Notes: generated by a model not told the origin, from the letters alone. Shown: positions 9,602-17,515, counted from the first letter of the stretch. The stretch is DNA of 64,000 nucleotides from CAZHFW01 sp964531675 (GCA_964531675.1 CAZHFW010000003.1:87636-151635); one strand, 5' to 3'. Translations and numbers: made by a program.

Positions 9602-9809
9602 CGCGCTCCCTCTGATCGCATCCGTGCAGCGGGGACAGCGGCCTCCCCCCTTGAGAGGGGATCCCGACCGCCGGACGAACGGGAGCATACGAGCCCCGAA
9701 CACGCCCTTTCTCGGTCGATTCCCCGCTGGCGGGAGAATTCGCCGATCCTGCATCTCACCGGGGGGGCCACCGGTAGGCTCAAGGGACAGCCCGCTCGGA
9801 GGGAACCAC

Positions 9810-11231
9810 ATGAGCAGCTTGCGCGGTCGTGGATCTGGTTGCACCCCGGCGTTGATCGGGTTGGTTGGGGCCTTGGTCCTCAGCGCCGGAGCGGCCTGCG
9901 CGCAGAGCACGGACGACAAGACGACGCCGCCTCTGCCGCCCATGACCCCTCAGCAGAAGGCTGCGGTGGAAGCCGCGCTGAAGGTCAGGCAGAAGAAGGC
10001 GGCGACTGGCAGCCCGAATGCTGCGGATCCGAACAACGGCAGGCCTGTCACGTCGACGCCCGGGAATGGCAATCCCGCGGTTTCGCAGCCGGGCGTGACC
10101 CAACCCACGGTTTCCCAGCCGACGGTGAGCCAGCCGCAAGTCTCCCAGCCCACCGTGGCGCCGATGACGATTGTCCCCGCGCAGCCCGTTCGGGGCACGG
10201 GCTTCAGCCGTCCGTATTCGACGGGGTTCTCCTATCAGGGTCCGCGGTATTTCACGCGGCCGTTCATGGACGGTGTGCGTTTCAATGGCGATCCGGCCCG
10301 CAAGCCCAAGCTCAAGACGCGCAGCCCCATGGTCGAGCCGCTCGCGGGAATCCCGGCGAACACGGCCAACCTGCCCACGGTCAGCGAGCCCATCACCACG
10401 ATCGGCGAGCGCGGCGCCTGGCGCGGCTATTCGCCCGTCACGGATCCCTTCTCGACGCGCTATCCCATCACGGAGTCGTTCCACACCGTGGTGAACTCCC
10501 AGGGCCAGATCACGTCGTTCACGACCGTGAATCCCGTGACCGGTTACGCGCGGAGCTACAACGACGGCTCGGTCAACGGCTGGGACGTGCTGCGCTACAA
10601 CTCGGACCGCTTCCGCATGCGCGCGATCATCCGCAACGGATTCCTCTATGACCCGTACCGTGGGATGCCCCGCTGCTGCGCATCGGGGGTCTACGTCGCT
10701 CCGGGCGGCACGATCGAGGACTACCTGGCGTCGATGCCCGAGCCGGTCATGGATCCCCAGAGCACGCCGGTCGCCACGCCGCCCGATCCGCTGGAGGAGG
10801 CCAAGATCGCGCTGGGCGCGGGCCGCGCCGAGATGGCGGTCCCGAGGCTGCGCGAACTGCGCATGGCCAATCCCGACGACATGGAGCTGCGCCGGATCCT
10901 GGCGCTCACCTTGGTGATCAACCGGGACGTCCCGCAAGGGATCGCCGAGCTGGCGGGCGCGTACGCGACCGATCCCGGGCTGGCTGCGGTCCCGGTGGAC
11001 TACCAGGCGTTCAACATCCGGGGCTCGGCCTTGACCGACGCGACCGGGAGGCTGGTGTCCTACGGCAAGCGGAACCGGGAGCCGCTGGCGTACTTCGCAG
11101 CGGCGGTGATCCAGCAGGCGCGCGGCGAGCTTCCCACCGCCCGCAAGATGCTCGAGCTGTCGATCTCGGCCGGCTTGGACCGGGACCTGGCCAACGCCAT
11201 GTCCGGAGCGCTGGCGCCGGCGGCTCGCTAG
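9810..11231 (+). CDS. Secreted Pro/Gln-repeat protein with helical (TPR-like) C terminus
   Basis: I do not recognise this 473-residue protein. The ATG at 9810 follows a strong site (GGAGGGAACCAC). Residues 1-33 form a signal peptide (hydrophobic IGLVGALVLSAGAACAQS). Residues ~75-120 are low complexity with a repeated 5-residue unit, PTVSQ or close variants (QPGVTQPTVSQPTVSQPQ). The middle is Tyr/Arg/Gly-rich (FSRPYSTGFSYQGPRYF) with a segment near SFTTVNPVTGYARSYNDG. The last ~150 residues are helical and TPR-like (AKIALGAGRAEMAVPRLREL, and AAAVIQQARGELPTARKMLE). It is divergent from uppP. The role is probably structural or protein-binding in the periplasm. Confidence 0.72.
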   Translation: MSSLRGRGSGCTPALIGLVGALVLSAGAACAQSTDDKTTPPLPPMTPQQKAAVEAALKVRQKKAATGSPNAADPNNGRPVTSTPGNGNPAVSQPGVTQPTVSQPTVSQPQVSQPTVAPMTIVPAQPVRGTGFSRPYSTGFSYQGPRYFTRPFMDGVRFNGDPARKPKLKTRSPMVEPLAGIPANTANLPTVSEPITTIGERGAWRGYSPVTDPFSTRYPITESFHTVVNSQGQITSFTTVNPVTGYARSYNDGSVNGWDVLRYNSDRFRMRAIIRNGFLYDPYRGMPRCCASGVYVAPGGTIEDYLASMPEPVMDPQSTPVATPPDPLEEAKIALGAGRAEMAVPRLRELRMANPDDMELRRILALTLVINRDVPQGIAELAGAYATDPGLAAVPVDYQAFNIRGSALTDATGRLVSYGKRNREPLAYFAAAVIQQARGELPTARKMLELSISAGLDRDLANAMSGALAPAAR

Positions 11232-11689
11232 CGGCTGTTCAACACCACCCCGTCCGGGCGGTCTCGCAAGCGGCGTGCACCAGCAAAAACCCGGCCCGCG
11301 GTAAGTCAGGCCGGGTCCAGACAAGGAGCAATCGGCGAATCGCGCGCCGAGCCCACGGCGTCATGGAGCCGGGACGGGAACCCACCCTAACCCCTTGCGA
11401 CACAAGACTCAAGAGCTTTGACCGCAGGCCTGACGAGGGTCCGGATTACCGGACCCGGAGCAGACGTCAAGCTTCGCCCACCTTCGCAGCGCCGGGCAAC
11501 CGAGCCGGGTTGCCGGACGTATCGCTGAGGCTGGGGGCGGGCGTTGTCGCGCGCTCGCACGCCGGGCAGGTCCCGGCGCGGTACTGTTGTCCCCCCGAGG
11601 CGTTCGCCTCGGAATCGACGGAAGCACACCCGGCGCGATTTCGGGCCAGGGCCCGCACGCTGCCTTCGCACATCTCGAGGATCGTGACG
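11232..11689. other. Gene-free stretch before the pilT-like gene
   Basis: These 458 nt hold no coding frame I can support. They contain a hairpin at 11289-11316 (described separately) and, near the right end, the ribosome-binding site of the downstream ATPase gene. In-frame upward extension of that gene to 11363 is open but has the composition of non-coding DNA and lacks a ribosome-binding site. Confidence 0.5.
11284..11318 (-). terminator. Intrinsic terminator facing left, without an obvious gene
   Basis: On the minus strand the sequence forms an 8-bp stem ACCCGGCC/GGCCGGGT with a 12-nt loop, followed immediately by TTTTTG. That is the shape of a Rho-independent terminator. Both flanking genes are on the plus strand, so it would end a leftward transcript starting somewhere in 11320-11690 or antisense to the next gene. 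On the plus strand the hairpin has no T-tract. Confidence 0.5.
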
Positions 11690-12847
11690 ATGACCACCGC
11701 AACCGACTCGACGCCTCCTGCCGCCCACACCGGGCACGTGGCGCTTCCCTCCAAGAAGAAGTCCGACCACTACGGAACGCGCTGGGGCAAGTTCCTCAAG
11801 GCGTGCATGCAGCTGGGCGGCTCGGACCTGATCATGAAGTCCGAGCAGCAGCCCAAGCTCCGCATCCGCGGTGCGCTGAAGCCTCTCGACACCGACCCGG
11901 TCACCACCGATGAGTTCTTCGCGATCGCCAAGCACATCCTCTCGGATGAGCAGCTCGAAGACCTCCACAAGTACGGCTCGGTGGACTTCGCGTACGACTT
12001 CGAGGAAGGCACCCGCTTCCGCGTGAACATGTTCATGGCCCGCGGACGCCTCTCCGTCGCGGCCCGACTGATCACCAGCAACATCCGCCGGTTCGAGCAG
12101 CTCTACCTGCCTCAGATCATGGCGGATATCGCGATGCAGCCCCAGGGCATCGTGCTGCTCTGCGGCGTGACGGGCTCGGGCAAGTCGACCACGATCGCGG
12201 CCATGCTCGACTATGTGAACGAGCGCAAGCCCGTGCACATCGTGACCATCGAAGACCCGATCGAGTACATCTTCACGGACAAGAAGGCGACGATCAACCA
12301 GCGCGAGATCGGCATCGACTGCCTGGACTTCAAGATCGCCCTCCGCGCCCTGGTGCGTGAGAACCCGGACATCGTGCTCGTCGGCGAGATGCGCGACCAG
12401 GAGACCTTCGAGGCCGCCCTCCACGCTGCCGAGACGGGCCACCTGGTGTACGGCACCATCCACGCGTCGAGCACGACGCAGACGTTCAGCCGAATCTACG
12501 GCCTGTTCCCGCAGGAAGAGGTCGAGCAGGTCCGCCGCATCCTGGCCTACCAGATGCGCGCGTTCGTGTACCAGAAGCTCCTCCCGACGCTTCACGAGAA
12601 CATCCCGCGCATCCCCGCGCTGGAGATCCTCGTGAACAACAGCGTGGTGCGCAAGCACATCCTGGAGGCCCGCGAAGGCGAACTCCGCGAGTACCTCAAG
12701 AGCGTCGAAGCCCGCCAGTCGGGTATGAAGGACTTCAACGAGTCCCTCGTCGAGCTCGTGGAGAAGGAGTACATCCACATGCGCGTCGCGATGGAAGCGA
12801 CCCCCAACGCCGACGAGTTGATGATGCGGCTCAAGAAGCTGGGATAA
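11690..12847 (+). CDS. pilT: PilT/PilU-type pilus retraction ATPase
   Basis: This is a hexameric cytoplasmic ATPase of the secretion-ATPase superfamily that powers retraction of type IV pili. The protein is 385 residues from the ATG at 11690 (GAGG 8 nt upstream). It shows Walker A GVTGSGKSTT, the Asp box PIEYIFTDKKATINQREIG, Walker B DIVLVGEMRDQET and the His box AAETGHLVYGTIHASS, all conserved in PilT rather than GspE. The N-terminal part (SDLIMKSEQQPKLRIRG) matches the PilT PAS-like domain. It is slightly longer than classical PilT (~345), with an extra ~25-residue Thr/Pro N-terminal tail. PilU cannot be excluded. No pilin or pilB gene adjoins it; a hairpin terminator follows at 12901. Confidence 0.92.
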   Translation: MTTATDSTPPAAHTGHVALPSKKKSDHYGTRWGKFLKACMQLGGSDLIMKSEQQPKLRIRGALKPLDTDPVTTDEFFAIAKHILSDEQLEDLHKYGSVDFAYDFEEGTRFRVNMFMARGRLSVAARLITSNIRRFEQLYLPQIMADIAMQPQGIVLLCGVTGSGKSTTIAAMLDYVNERKPVHIVTIEDPIEYIFTDKKATINQREIGIDCLDFKIALRALVRENPDIVLVGEMRDQETFEAALHAAETGHLVYGTIHASSTTQTFSRIYGLFPQEEVEQVRRILAYQMRAFVYQKLLPTLHENIPRIPALEILVNNSVVRKHILEAREGELREYLKSVEARQSGMKDFNESLVELVEKEYIHMRVAMEATPNADELMMRLKKLG

Positions 12848-12894
12848 GCGAAGCGTCGGGCACTGGACATTGGTGCCGCGAGTCACTTGCATTA

Positions 12895-12931
12895 ACCGAG
12901 CCTCCCGCGCGAGCGGGAGGTTCTTTGTTTT
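12895..12931 (+). terminator. Intrinsic terminator of the pilT-like gene, REP-like in sequence
   Basis: An 8-bp GC stem CCTCCCGC (12901-12908), loop GCGA and GCGGGAGG (12913-12920) is followed by TTCTTTGTTTT. It lies 53 nt after the stop and is a textbook Rho-independent terminator. The bases before the stem (ACCGAG) match the conserved lead-in of the paired hairpin repeats found elsewhere in the window (ACGAGCC), so this may be a single member of that family. Confidence 0.85.
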
Positions 12932-13077
12932 CAGGGTGCGTCGGACCCGGGTTATCAGTCATGCCGAGCCCTTGCGCCCGACACACCCAGTCCGGGCGAC
13001 GACCATCCGCGAGGATGCGGGCGAGGCGACCCCGGGGTCCTCGCGGCTGTTCCGATACTCCTCCCGGGAGGCTCCGC

Positions 13078-13296
13078 ATGGACTTCGGTAACCCCTGGGC
13101 GATCTTCTCCGGGCTCATCATCGGGCTGCTCGGAACCGCGATCTTCATCTACGGCAAGAAGCAGCAGAACATCCGCTGCCTCGCGGGCGGCGCGGTGCTG
13201 TGCGTCTTTCCCATCTTCGTGACATCGCTCCTGGCGATGTGGGGGATCACCGCGGCGTGCCTCGGAGCGTTGTACTTCGCGGGCCGCGCGGAGTAA
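13078..13296 (+). CDS. Small two-helix membrane protein
   Basis: A 72-residue protein starts at the ATG at 13078, with GGGAGG 6 nt upstream. Two hydrophobic segments are clear: residues ~7-25 (WAIFSGLIIGLLGTAIFIYG) and ~35-65 (GGAVLCVFPIFVTSLLAMWG), separated by a basic loop GKKQQNIR. The pattern resembles a widespread family of ~70-residue inner-membrane proteins with a YGKKQ-like loop, often labelled amino acid transport protein without experimental basis. Function is unknown. The first hairpin of a repeat pair begins 3 nt after its stop codon. Confidence 0.75.
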   Translation: MDFGNPWAIFSGLIIGLLGTAIFIYGKKQQNIRCLAGGAVLCVFPIFVTSLLAMWGITAACLGALYFAGRAE

Positions 13297-13298
13297 TC

Positions 13299-13414
13299 CC
13301 AGCGCCAACGAGCCCTCCGCGCCAGCGGAGGGTCCAGTCGGCGCCGCCCAACACTCCTCATCGATCGCCTCCGCGGAGAACCCTCCGCTGGCGCGGAGGG
13401 CTCGTTGGCGCTGG
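13299..13414. repeat. Paired inverted hairpin repeat, copy A (REPIN-like)
   Basis: Two perfect 35-bp inverted arms (13299-13333 and 13380-13414) flank a 46-bp spacer. Each arm also contains its own hairpin, CCCTCCGC, loop GCCA, GCGGAGGG, preceded by the conserved lead-in CCAACGAG. The two-level symmetry is that of REPIN elements. Copies B, C and D near 49-52 kb share the arms almost exactly. The left arm begins 2 nt after the TAA of the small membrane gene. Confidence 0.9.
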
Positions 13415-13436
13415 TGGGTATCTGGCTTTGGGGAGT

Positions 13437-13505
13437 GGCCTGGCTTTGGTGCATGGCCTGGCTTTGGTGCATGGCCTGGCTTTGGTGCATGGCCTGGCTT
13501 TGGGG
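13437..13505. repeat. 18-bp tandem repeat upstream of cysS
   Basis: The unit GGCCTGGCTTTGGTGCAT is repeated exactly three times (13437-13490) and followed by a partial fourth copy ending GGGG at 13505. A diverged half-unit (TCTGGCTTTGGGGAGT) precedes it. It ends about 32 nt before the cysS start, so copy number could affect spacing to any promoter. There are no unique spacers, so it is not a CRISPR array. Confidence 0.9.
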
Positions 13506-13537
13506 ACTCTTTCCGGGGGGTTTCCTACCCTTGGCCC

Positions 13538-15163
13538 ATGCCCAGCCCGCTCCGCGTCCACAACACCCTGACCCGAAGGCTTGAAGAGGTCACGCCCGCG
13601 GATCCCTCCCGGGTGACGTTCTACTCCTGCGGGCCCACGGTCTACGACGACGCGCACGTTGGCAACTTCCGCTCGTTCCTGGCGGCGGACACGCTGCGCC
13701 GCTTCATCGAGTCCCCGCTGTGCACGCTCCGGACGCGCGCGGGAGGCACGCACCAGGGCCCGCGCCAGGTCGTGCACGTCATGAACATCACCGACGTCGG
13801 GCACATGACCGACGACGCGGAGGGTGGCGAGTCGGGCGAAGACCGCATGGCGGTCGCGGGCAAGAGGCTTCTGGAGGCCAAGAAGTCGGGCAAGCTCCCC
13901 GCGGGCGCGACGATCGATCCCACCAATCCCTACGACATCGCGCGGTTCTACGGCGAACGCTTCCTCGAGGACGCCCGCATCCTCGGGCTCAAGGTCGCGC
14001 TGGAGCAGCAGACCGATCCGACCCTCATGCCGCGGGCGACGCAGTCGATTCCCGGGATGATCGAAGTGATCAAGGCGTTGATCGCCAAGGGATTCGCGTA
14101 CGCCGTGGGACCCGCGGGTGCGCAGACCGTGTACTTCCACGTGCCTTCGTTTGCGCCCTACGGCAGCCTCTCGGGCAACTCGCTCGATGCGCTGGCGCAC
14201 GGCGCGGGCGGACGCGTCTCCGAGGGCAATCAGGCCCAGAAGAAGCACCCGGCGGACTTTCTGCTCTGGAAGGCCGACCCGTCGCACATCATGAAGTGGG
14301 ACTCGCCCTGGGGCGCGGGATATCCCGGCTGGCACATCGAGTGCACCGCGATGTCCGCGGACCGGCTGCTGGGTACCCCCACGCTCCGCGTGGGGATCCA
14401 CGAGGCGCTGGACCACCCGACGCGCGAGCATGCGCTCATCGACCTGCACTCGGGAGGCGAGGACAACATCTTCCCGCACCACGAGAGCGAGATCGCCCAG
14501 TCCTCGTGCGCGTTCTGCGCCGAGCCCGACAAGGGAACCTTCGCGTCGCTCTGGTTCCACCCGCGCCACCTGTTCATCAACGGCATGAAGATGTCCAAGA
14601 GCAAGGGCAACTTCTTCACCATCCGGGATCTCACGTCCAAGGGATACGAGCCCGCGGCCATCCGCCTCGAACTCATCCGCACGCACTACCGCACCCAGGC
14701 CAACTTCACCGAGCAGGGCCTGGCGGATTGCACGCGCATGATCGAACGCTGGCGCAAGTTCTGGAACCCCGACGCGCCGGCCGCCACGGGCCATCCGGTC
14801 TTGGAAGCGTTCGGCGCGGCCCTGACCGAGGACCTGAACATCGCAGGGGCCATCGCGGAGGTGAACAAGTGGACGGGCGCAACCGCCTCCCCCACCGCTT
14901 CCGACTTCGGCGCGATGCGCGTCATCGAGGGCGTGCTGGGACTGATGGAGCGCCCCCGCGCCTCGTCGACCCAGACCGACATCGCGCTGTACGCGGCGGG
15001 CGTCGCGCCCAATCCGGAGGTCGAGGCCAAGCTCGCCAGCCGCAAGGAGGCCCGCGCCCGCAAGGACTTTGCAGCCTCCGACAAGATCCGCGACGAACTG
15101 GCCGCCATGGGCTACGCGATCAAAGACGCCCCCGGCGGCAAGGTCGAAGTCCGCAAGGCCTGA
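13538..15163 (+). CDS. cysS: Cysteinyl-tRNA synthetase
   Basis: This class I synthetase charges tRNA-Cys in the cytoplasm. The 541-residue protein contains the zinc/cysteine-binding YSCGPTVYDDAHVGNFRS (with the HIGH-type motif HVGN), the second zinc-site Cys in GYPGWHIECTAMS, the His/Glu pair in IFPHHESEIAQS, and the KMSKS loop MKMSKSKGNFFTIRDL. The C-terminal helical domain ends with a typical ARKDFAASDKIRDELAAMGY. It is longer than the usual ~460 residues, mainly through insertions after residue 60 (TLRTRAGGTHQGPRQ) and around 140-220. The ATG at 13538 is the first in-frame start and matches the family N terminus. An 18-bp tandem repeat lies just upstream. Confidence 0.95.
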   Translation: MPSPLRVHNTLTRRLEEVTPADPSRVTFYSCGPTVYDDAHVGNFRSFLAADTLRRFIESPLCTLRTRAGGTHQGPRQVVHVMNITDVGHMTDDAEGGESGEDRMAVAGKRLLEAKKSGKLPAGATIDPTNPYDIARFYGERFLEDARILGLKVALEQQTDPTLMPRATQSIPGMIEVIKALIAKGFAYAVGPAGAQTVYFHVPSFAPYGSLSGNSLDALAHGAGGRVSEGNQAQKKHPADFLLWKADPSHIMKWDSPWGAGYPGWHIECTAMSADRLLGTPTLRVGIHEALDHPTREHALIDLHSGGEDNIFPHHESEIAQSSCAFCAEPDKGTFASLWFHPRHLFINGMKMSKSKGNFFTIRDLTSKGYEPAAIRLELIRTHYRTQANFTEQGLADCTRMIERWRKFWNPDAPAATGHPVLEAFGAALTEDLNIAGAIAEVNKWTGATASPTASDFGAMRVIEGVLGLMERPRASSTQTDIALYAAGVAPNPEVEAKLASRKEARARKDFAASDKIRDELAAMGYAIKDAPGGKVEVRKA

Positions 15164-15610
15164 CCGACAATCGCCTGGGGCCCCGCGCCCAATCCAAACG
15201 AGATGCCCGCCCGATCCGAACGCGACCCACGCCCAGTTTGGGCGCATCGCCCAAACCGGGATCACCCCACAGGCTGCGTCTGCTTGGCCCATCTCCAAGA
15301 ACTCAGGCCTGTGTCCAAGTACCCGGGTCTGTGCGCAAGCACTGAGGACTGAATCGAGAATCCCGGATTGGACGAAGCGTCCAATCCGGGCGTGGGCTGC
15401 TCTCGGTCCGGTCGCGGAACGCCTCTCGGGGACGCGGGGACGCGGGGGCGCGGGAGCGCGGGGAGGGTTGGGCCCAGCGGGACTCTGGCCCTAGGTCTGG
15501 GTCTGGGACTGGCTGTGTCTGTTGGCACTGGCTTGGGCTCTGGGGCCTATCATCGCCCGGACCGGGGGCTTCCAAGCCCGGTCGGGTGGTCCGATCTCTT
15601 TGGAGTCTGT
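15164..15610. other. Gene-free interval between cysS and nuoB with hairpins and a G-rich tract
   Basis: No gene is supported in these 447 nt. Direct reading shows a perfect 13-bp stem with a 3-nt loop (15362-15390), a shorter TTTGGGCG/CGCCCAAA-type hairpin near 15236-15258, a run of G-tracts at 15427-15466 and a TCTGG-rich low-complexity stretch at 15480-15545. The nuoB ribosome-binding site (GGAG) is at the right end. Confidence 0.6.
15362..15390. repeat. Perfect 13-bp inverted repeat with 3-nt loop
   Basis: CCCGGATTGGACG (15362-15374), loop AAG, and its exact complement CGTCCAATCCGGG (15378-15390). No T-tract follows on either strand, so it does not look like a simple terminator. It could be a leader RNA structure for nuoB or a protein-binding site. 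Confidence 0.75.
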
Positions 15611-16177
15611 ATGGGTCTTGAAGCCGCTCTCAGCAACGATCTGGTCGTCACGACGCAGCTCAAGCGTGTGATCAACTGGGCCCGCAAGAACAGCCTGTGG
15701 CCCGTGCCGTTCGCGACCGCCTGCTGCGGCATCGAGCTGATGGCCACCGCCAGCTCGCGCTACGACATCGCCCGCTTCGGCATGGAGCGCATGGCCTTCA
15801 GCCCGCGTCAGGCGGACCTGATGATCGTCGCCGGCCGCGTCGGCATCAAGATGCTCCCGGTGCTCCAGCGCATCTACGAGCAGGTCTCCGAACCCAAGTG
15901 GGTCATCTCGATGGGCGCCTGTGCGTCCACCGGCGGCGTATTCGACACCTACGCCACCGTTCAAGGTTGCGATCAGTTCATCCCCGTGGACGTCTACGTC
16001 CCCGGTTGCCCGCCTCGCCCCGAACAGCTCCTGGAAGGCATCATGGCCATCCAGCGCTACATCGACACCGAGGGCATGCCCCCCATGCAGGGCGGCAAGC
16101 GCGTCGGCTTGGGCCTGACGGTGCAGCCCAACCACGCCCCCAAGCCTCAGCCTGTCGGCCTGACGCTCGGGATCTGA
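15611..16177 (+). CDS. nuoB: NADH-quinone oxidoreductase subunit B
   Basis: This complex I subunit carries iron-sulfur cluster N2, the last cofactor before quinone. The 188-residue protein begins at the ATG at 15611 with GGAG 5 nt upstream. The cluster ligands are visible: the vicinal pair in ATACCGIELMA, one Cys in SMGACASTGGVFDTYA, and one in VYVPGCPPRPEQLLEGI. Other family motifs are RYDIARFGMER and SPRQADLMIVAGRV. The last ~30 residues (after IDTEGMPP) are a Pro/Gly-rich tail. It stands alone, followed by a terminator, instead of in the usual nuoABCD order. Confidence 0.96.
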   Translation: MGLEAALSNDLVVTTQLKRVINWARKNSLWPVPFATACCGIELMATASSRYDIARFGMERMAFSPRQADLMIVAGRVGIKMLPVLQRIYEQVSEPKWVISMGACASTGGVFDTYATVQGCDQFIPVDVYVPGCPPRPEQLLEGIMAIQRYIDTEGMPPMQGGKRVGLGLTVQPNHAPKPQPVGLTLGI

Positions 16178-16243
16178 AACTCGCCTCGACGCCCATCAAT
16201 CGCGGCCCATGAATCGGGCCAACGCGATCAAACCAGCCCATGA

Positions 16244-16273
16244 AAAGGGCTCCCACGATGGGAGCCCTTTTTC
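16244..16273. terminator. Bidirectional terminator between nuoB and the YdcZ-type gene
   Basis: A 12-bp stem AAAGGGCTCCCA / TGGGAGCCCTTT with a 3-nt loop (CGA) is followed by TTTTTCG on the plus strand and preceded by an A-run that serves as a T-run on the minus strand. It sits 66 nt after nuoB and 46 nt after the convergent membrane gene. Confidence 0.9.
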
Positions 16274-16319
16274 GTTCGCAGCAATCTCGGCCGAGGTCGG
16301 GCCTGCCTCGAGGAGAGGC

Positions 16320-16793
16320 TTACTTCGAACCCTTGTACACCATCGCCACGCCGATGATCACCACCAGGATCCCCGCGACGCGCCAGACCGAGACCGCCCT
16401 CTGCGGGAAACCCACGATCCCGAAGTGATCCACGCCGATCGCGGCCACGAGCTGCCCCGCCATGAGCAGGACCGTGAGCATCAGCGCACCGATGCGCGGA
16501 GCCAGGGTCGCCGATGACGTGACGAACACCGCGCCCATCGCGCCGCCGAACCACACCCACCACGGATTGTGAGGCAAGGGCTGGCCCGGCGCACGCACCG
16601 TCGCGGAGGCGAACAAGCCCCCCCAGCGGACCATCGCGGCGACCACCGCCATCACCACCGCGCCGGAGGCGAAGTTCCACAAGCCCGAGTAGGTCGGGTG
16701 GCCGAGGTACTTGATCATCCGCCCGTTGGTCCCGGCCTGGACCGGGATCAGGATGCCGATGAGAAACGCCCAGATCAGGGTCATCATGTTCAT
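16320..16793 (-). CDS. YdcZ/DUF606-type small membrane transporter
   Basis: The 157-residue protein is almost entirely hydrophobic with about five membrane helices, the normal size for DUF606 (YdcZ) proteins, a half-size branch of the drug/metabolite transporter superfamily. Family features visible are the N-terminal helix ending IPVQAGTNGRMIKYLGHP, the second helix NFASGAVVMAVVAAMV, the NPWWVWFGGAMGAVFV segment and the C-terminal helix RVAGILVVIIGVAMVYKG. The substrate is unknown. It converges with nuoB over a shared terminator and is divergent from the cyclophilin gene. Confidence 0.85.
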   Translation of the reverse strand: MNMMTLIWAFLIGILIPVQAGTNGRMIKYLGHPTYSGLWNFASGAVVMAVVAAMVRWGGLFASATVRAPGQPLPHNPWWVWFGGAMGAVFVTSSATLAPRIGALMLTVLLMAGQLVAAIGVDHFGIVGFPQRAVSVWRVAGILVVIIGVAMVYKGSK

Positions 16794-16872
16794 AAGGGAG
16801 CAAGGATATGGACCCGGCCCCCTCCATGCCTTTGGGCACTACTATCCGCCTCACCCAAGGAGTTTTCGTCCC

Positions 16873-17376
16873 ATGGCCAATCCCGTCGTCAAGCTGACCA
16901 CCTCCCGCGGCGCGATCACCATCGAGCTCGATCCCGTCAAGGCCCCCATCTCCACCGAGAACTTCCTGAGCTACGTCAAGGCCGGAACCTACGACGGCAC
17001 CATCTTCCACCGCGTCATCGCCAACTTCATGATCCAGGGCGGCGGCTTCACCCCCGACATGGCCAAGAAGCCCACGAGCAAGCCCATCAAGAACGAGTGG
17101 CAGAACGGCCTCAAGAACATGCGGGGCACCATCGCGATGGCCCGCCTGGGCGGTGATCCCAACTCCGCCACCAACCAGTTCTTCATCAACGTCGTCGACA
17201 ACGGATTCCTGGACCGCCCCCAGTCCGACGGAGCCGCCTACGCGGTGTTCGGGAAGGTCACCGAAGGCCTGGACGTCGTGGACGCGATCCGCACCGTGAA
17301 GACCGGCAACAAGGCCGGCCACCAGGACGTCCCGCTCGAAGCGGTCGTCATCAGCAAGGCCGAAGTGATCGCCTGA
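16873..17376 (+). CDS. ppiB: Cyclophilin-type peptidyl-prolyl cis-trans isomerase
   Basis: The enzyme speeds up proline isomerisation during protein folding. The 167-residue protein has no signal peptide, so a cytoplasmic PpiB-like enzyme is likely. The start at 16873 follows a perfect AAGGAG site 10 nt upstream. Active-site motifs are FHRVIANFMIQGG (catalytic Arg and the FMIQGG strand), GTIAMAR, NSATNQFFINV and the YAVFGKV segment. The region around residues 60-85 (KPTSKPIKNEWQNGLKN) matches bacterial forms. A strong terminator follows. Confidence 0.95.
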   Translation: MANPVVKLTTSRGAITIELDPVKAPISTENFLSYVKAGTYDGTIFHRVIANFMIQGGGFTPDMAKKPTSKPIKNEWQNGLKNMRGTIAMARLGGDPNSATNQFFINVVDNGFLDRPQSDGAAYAVFGKVTEGLDVVDAIRTVKTGNKAGHQDVPLEAVVISKAEVIA

Positions 17377-17424
17377 AACTGAATGGGGCGTCGGCCTCGA
17401 CCTCGAAAATGCACGTTCGATCAG

Positions 17425-17453
17425 ATGCCCGCGCGATCAGGCGGGCATTTTTC
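17425..17453 (+). terminator. Terminator of the cyclophilin gene
   Basis: Stem ATGCCCGC (17425-17432) with GCGGGCAT (17441-17448), followed by TTTTT. It lies 49 nt after the cyclophilin stop and before the end of the convergent rmuC gene. Confidence 0.85.
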
Positions 17454-17515
17454 ATGCGCTGCACTGGCCGAACCGACGGATCAGGACCAGAGCCCTGACG
17501 CGACGCCGCGCCGGA

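Noticed and set aside
13437..13505. Possible CRISPR array
   Set aside because: Repeats are back to back without unique spacers; no cas gene in the window.
13358..15298. 646-codon minus-strand frame that includes the 18-bp repeats as MHQSQA-like peptides
   Set aside because: Antisense to cysS; the repeat peptide is only a translation of the tandem DNA repeat.
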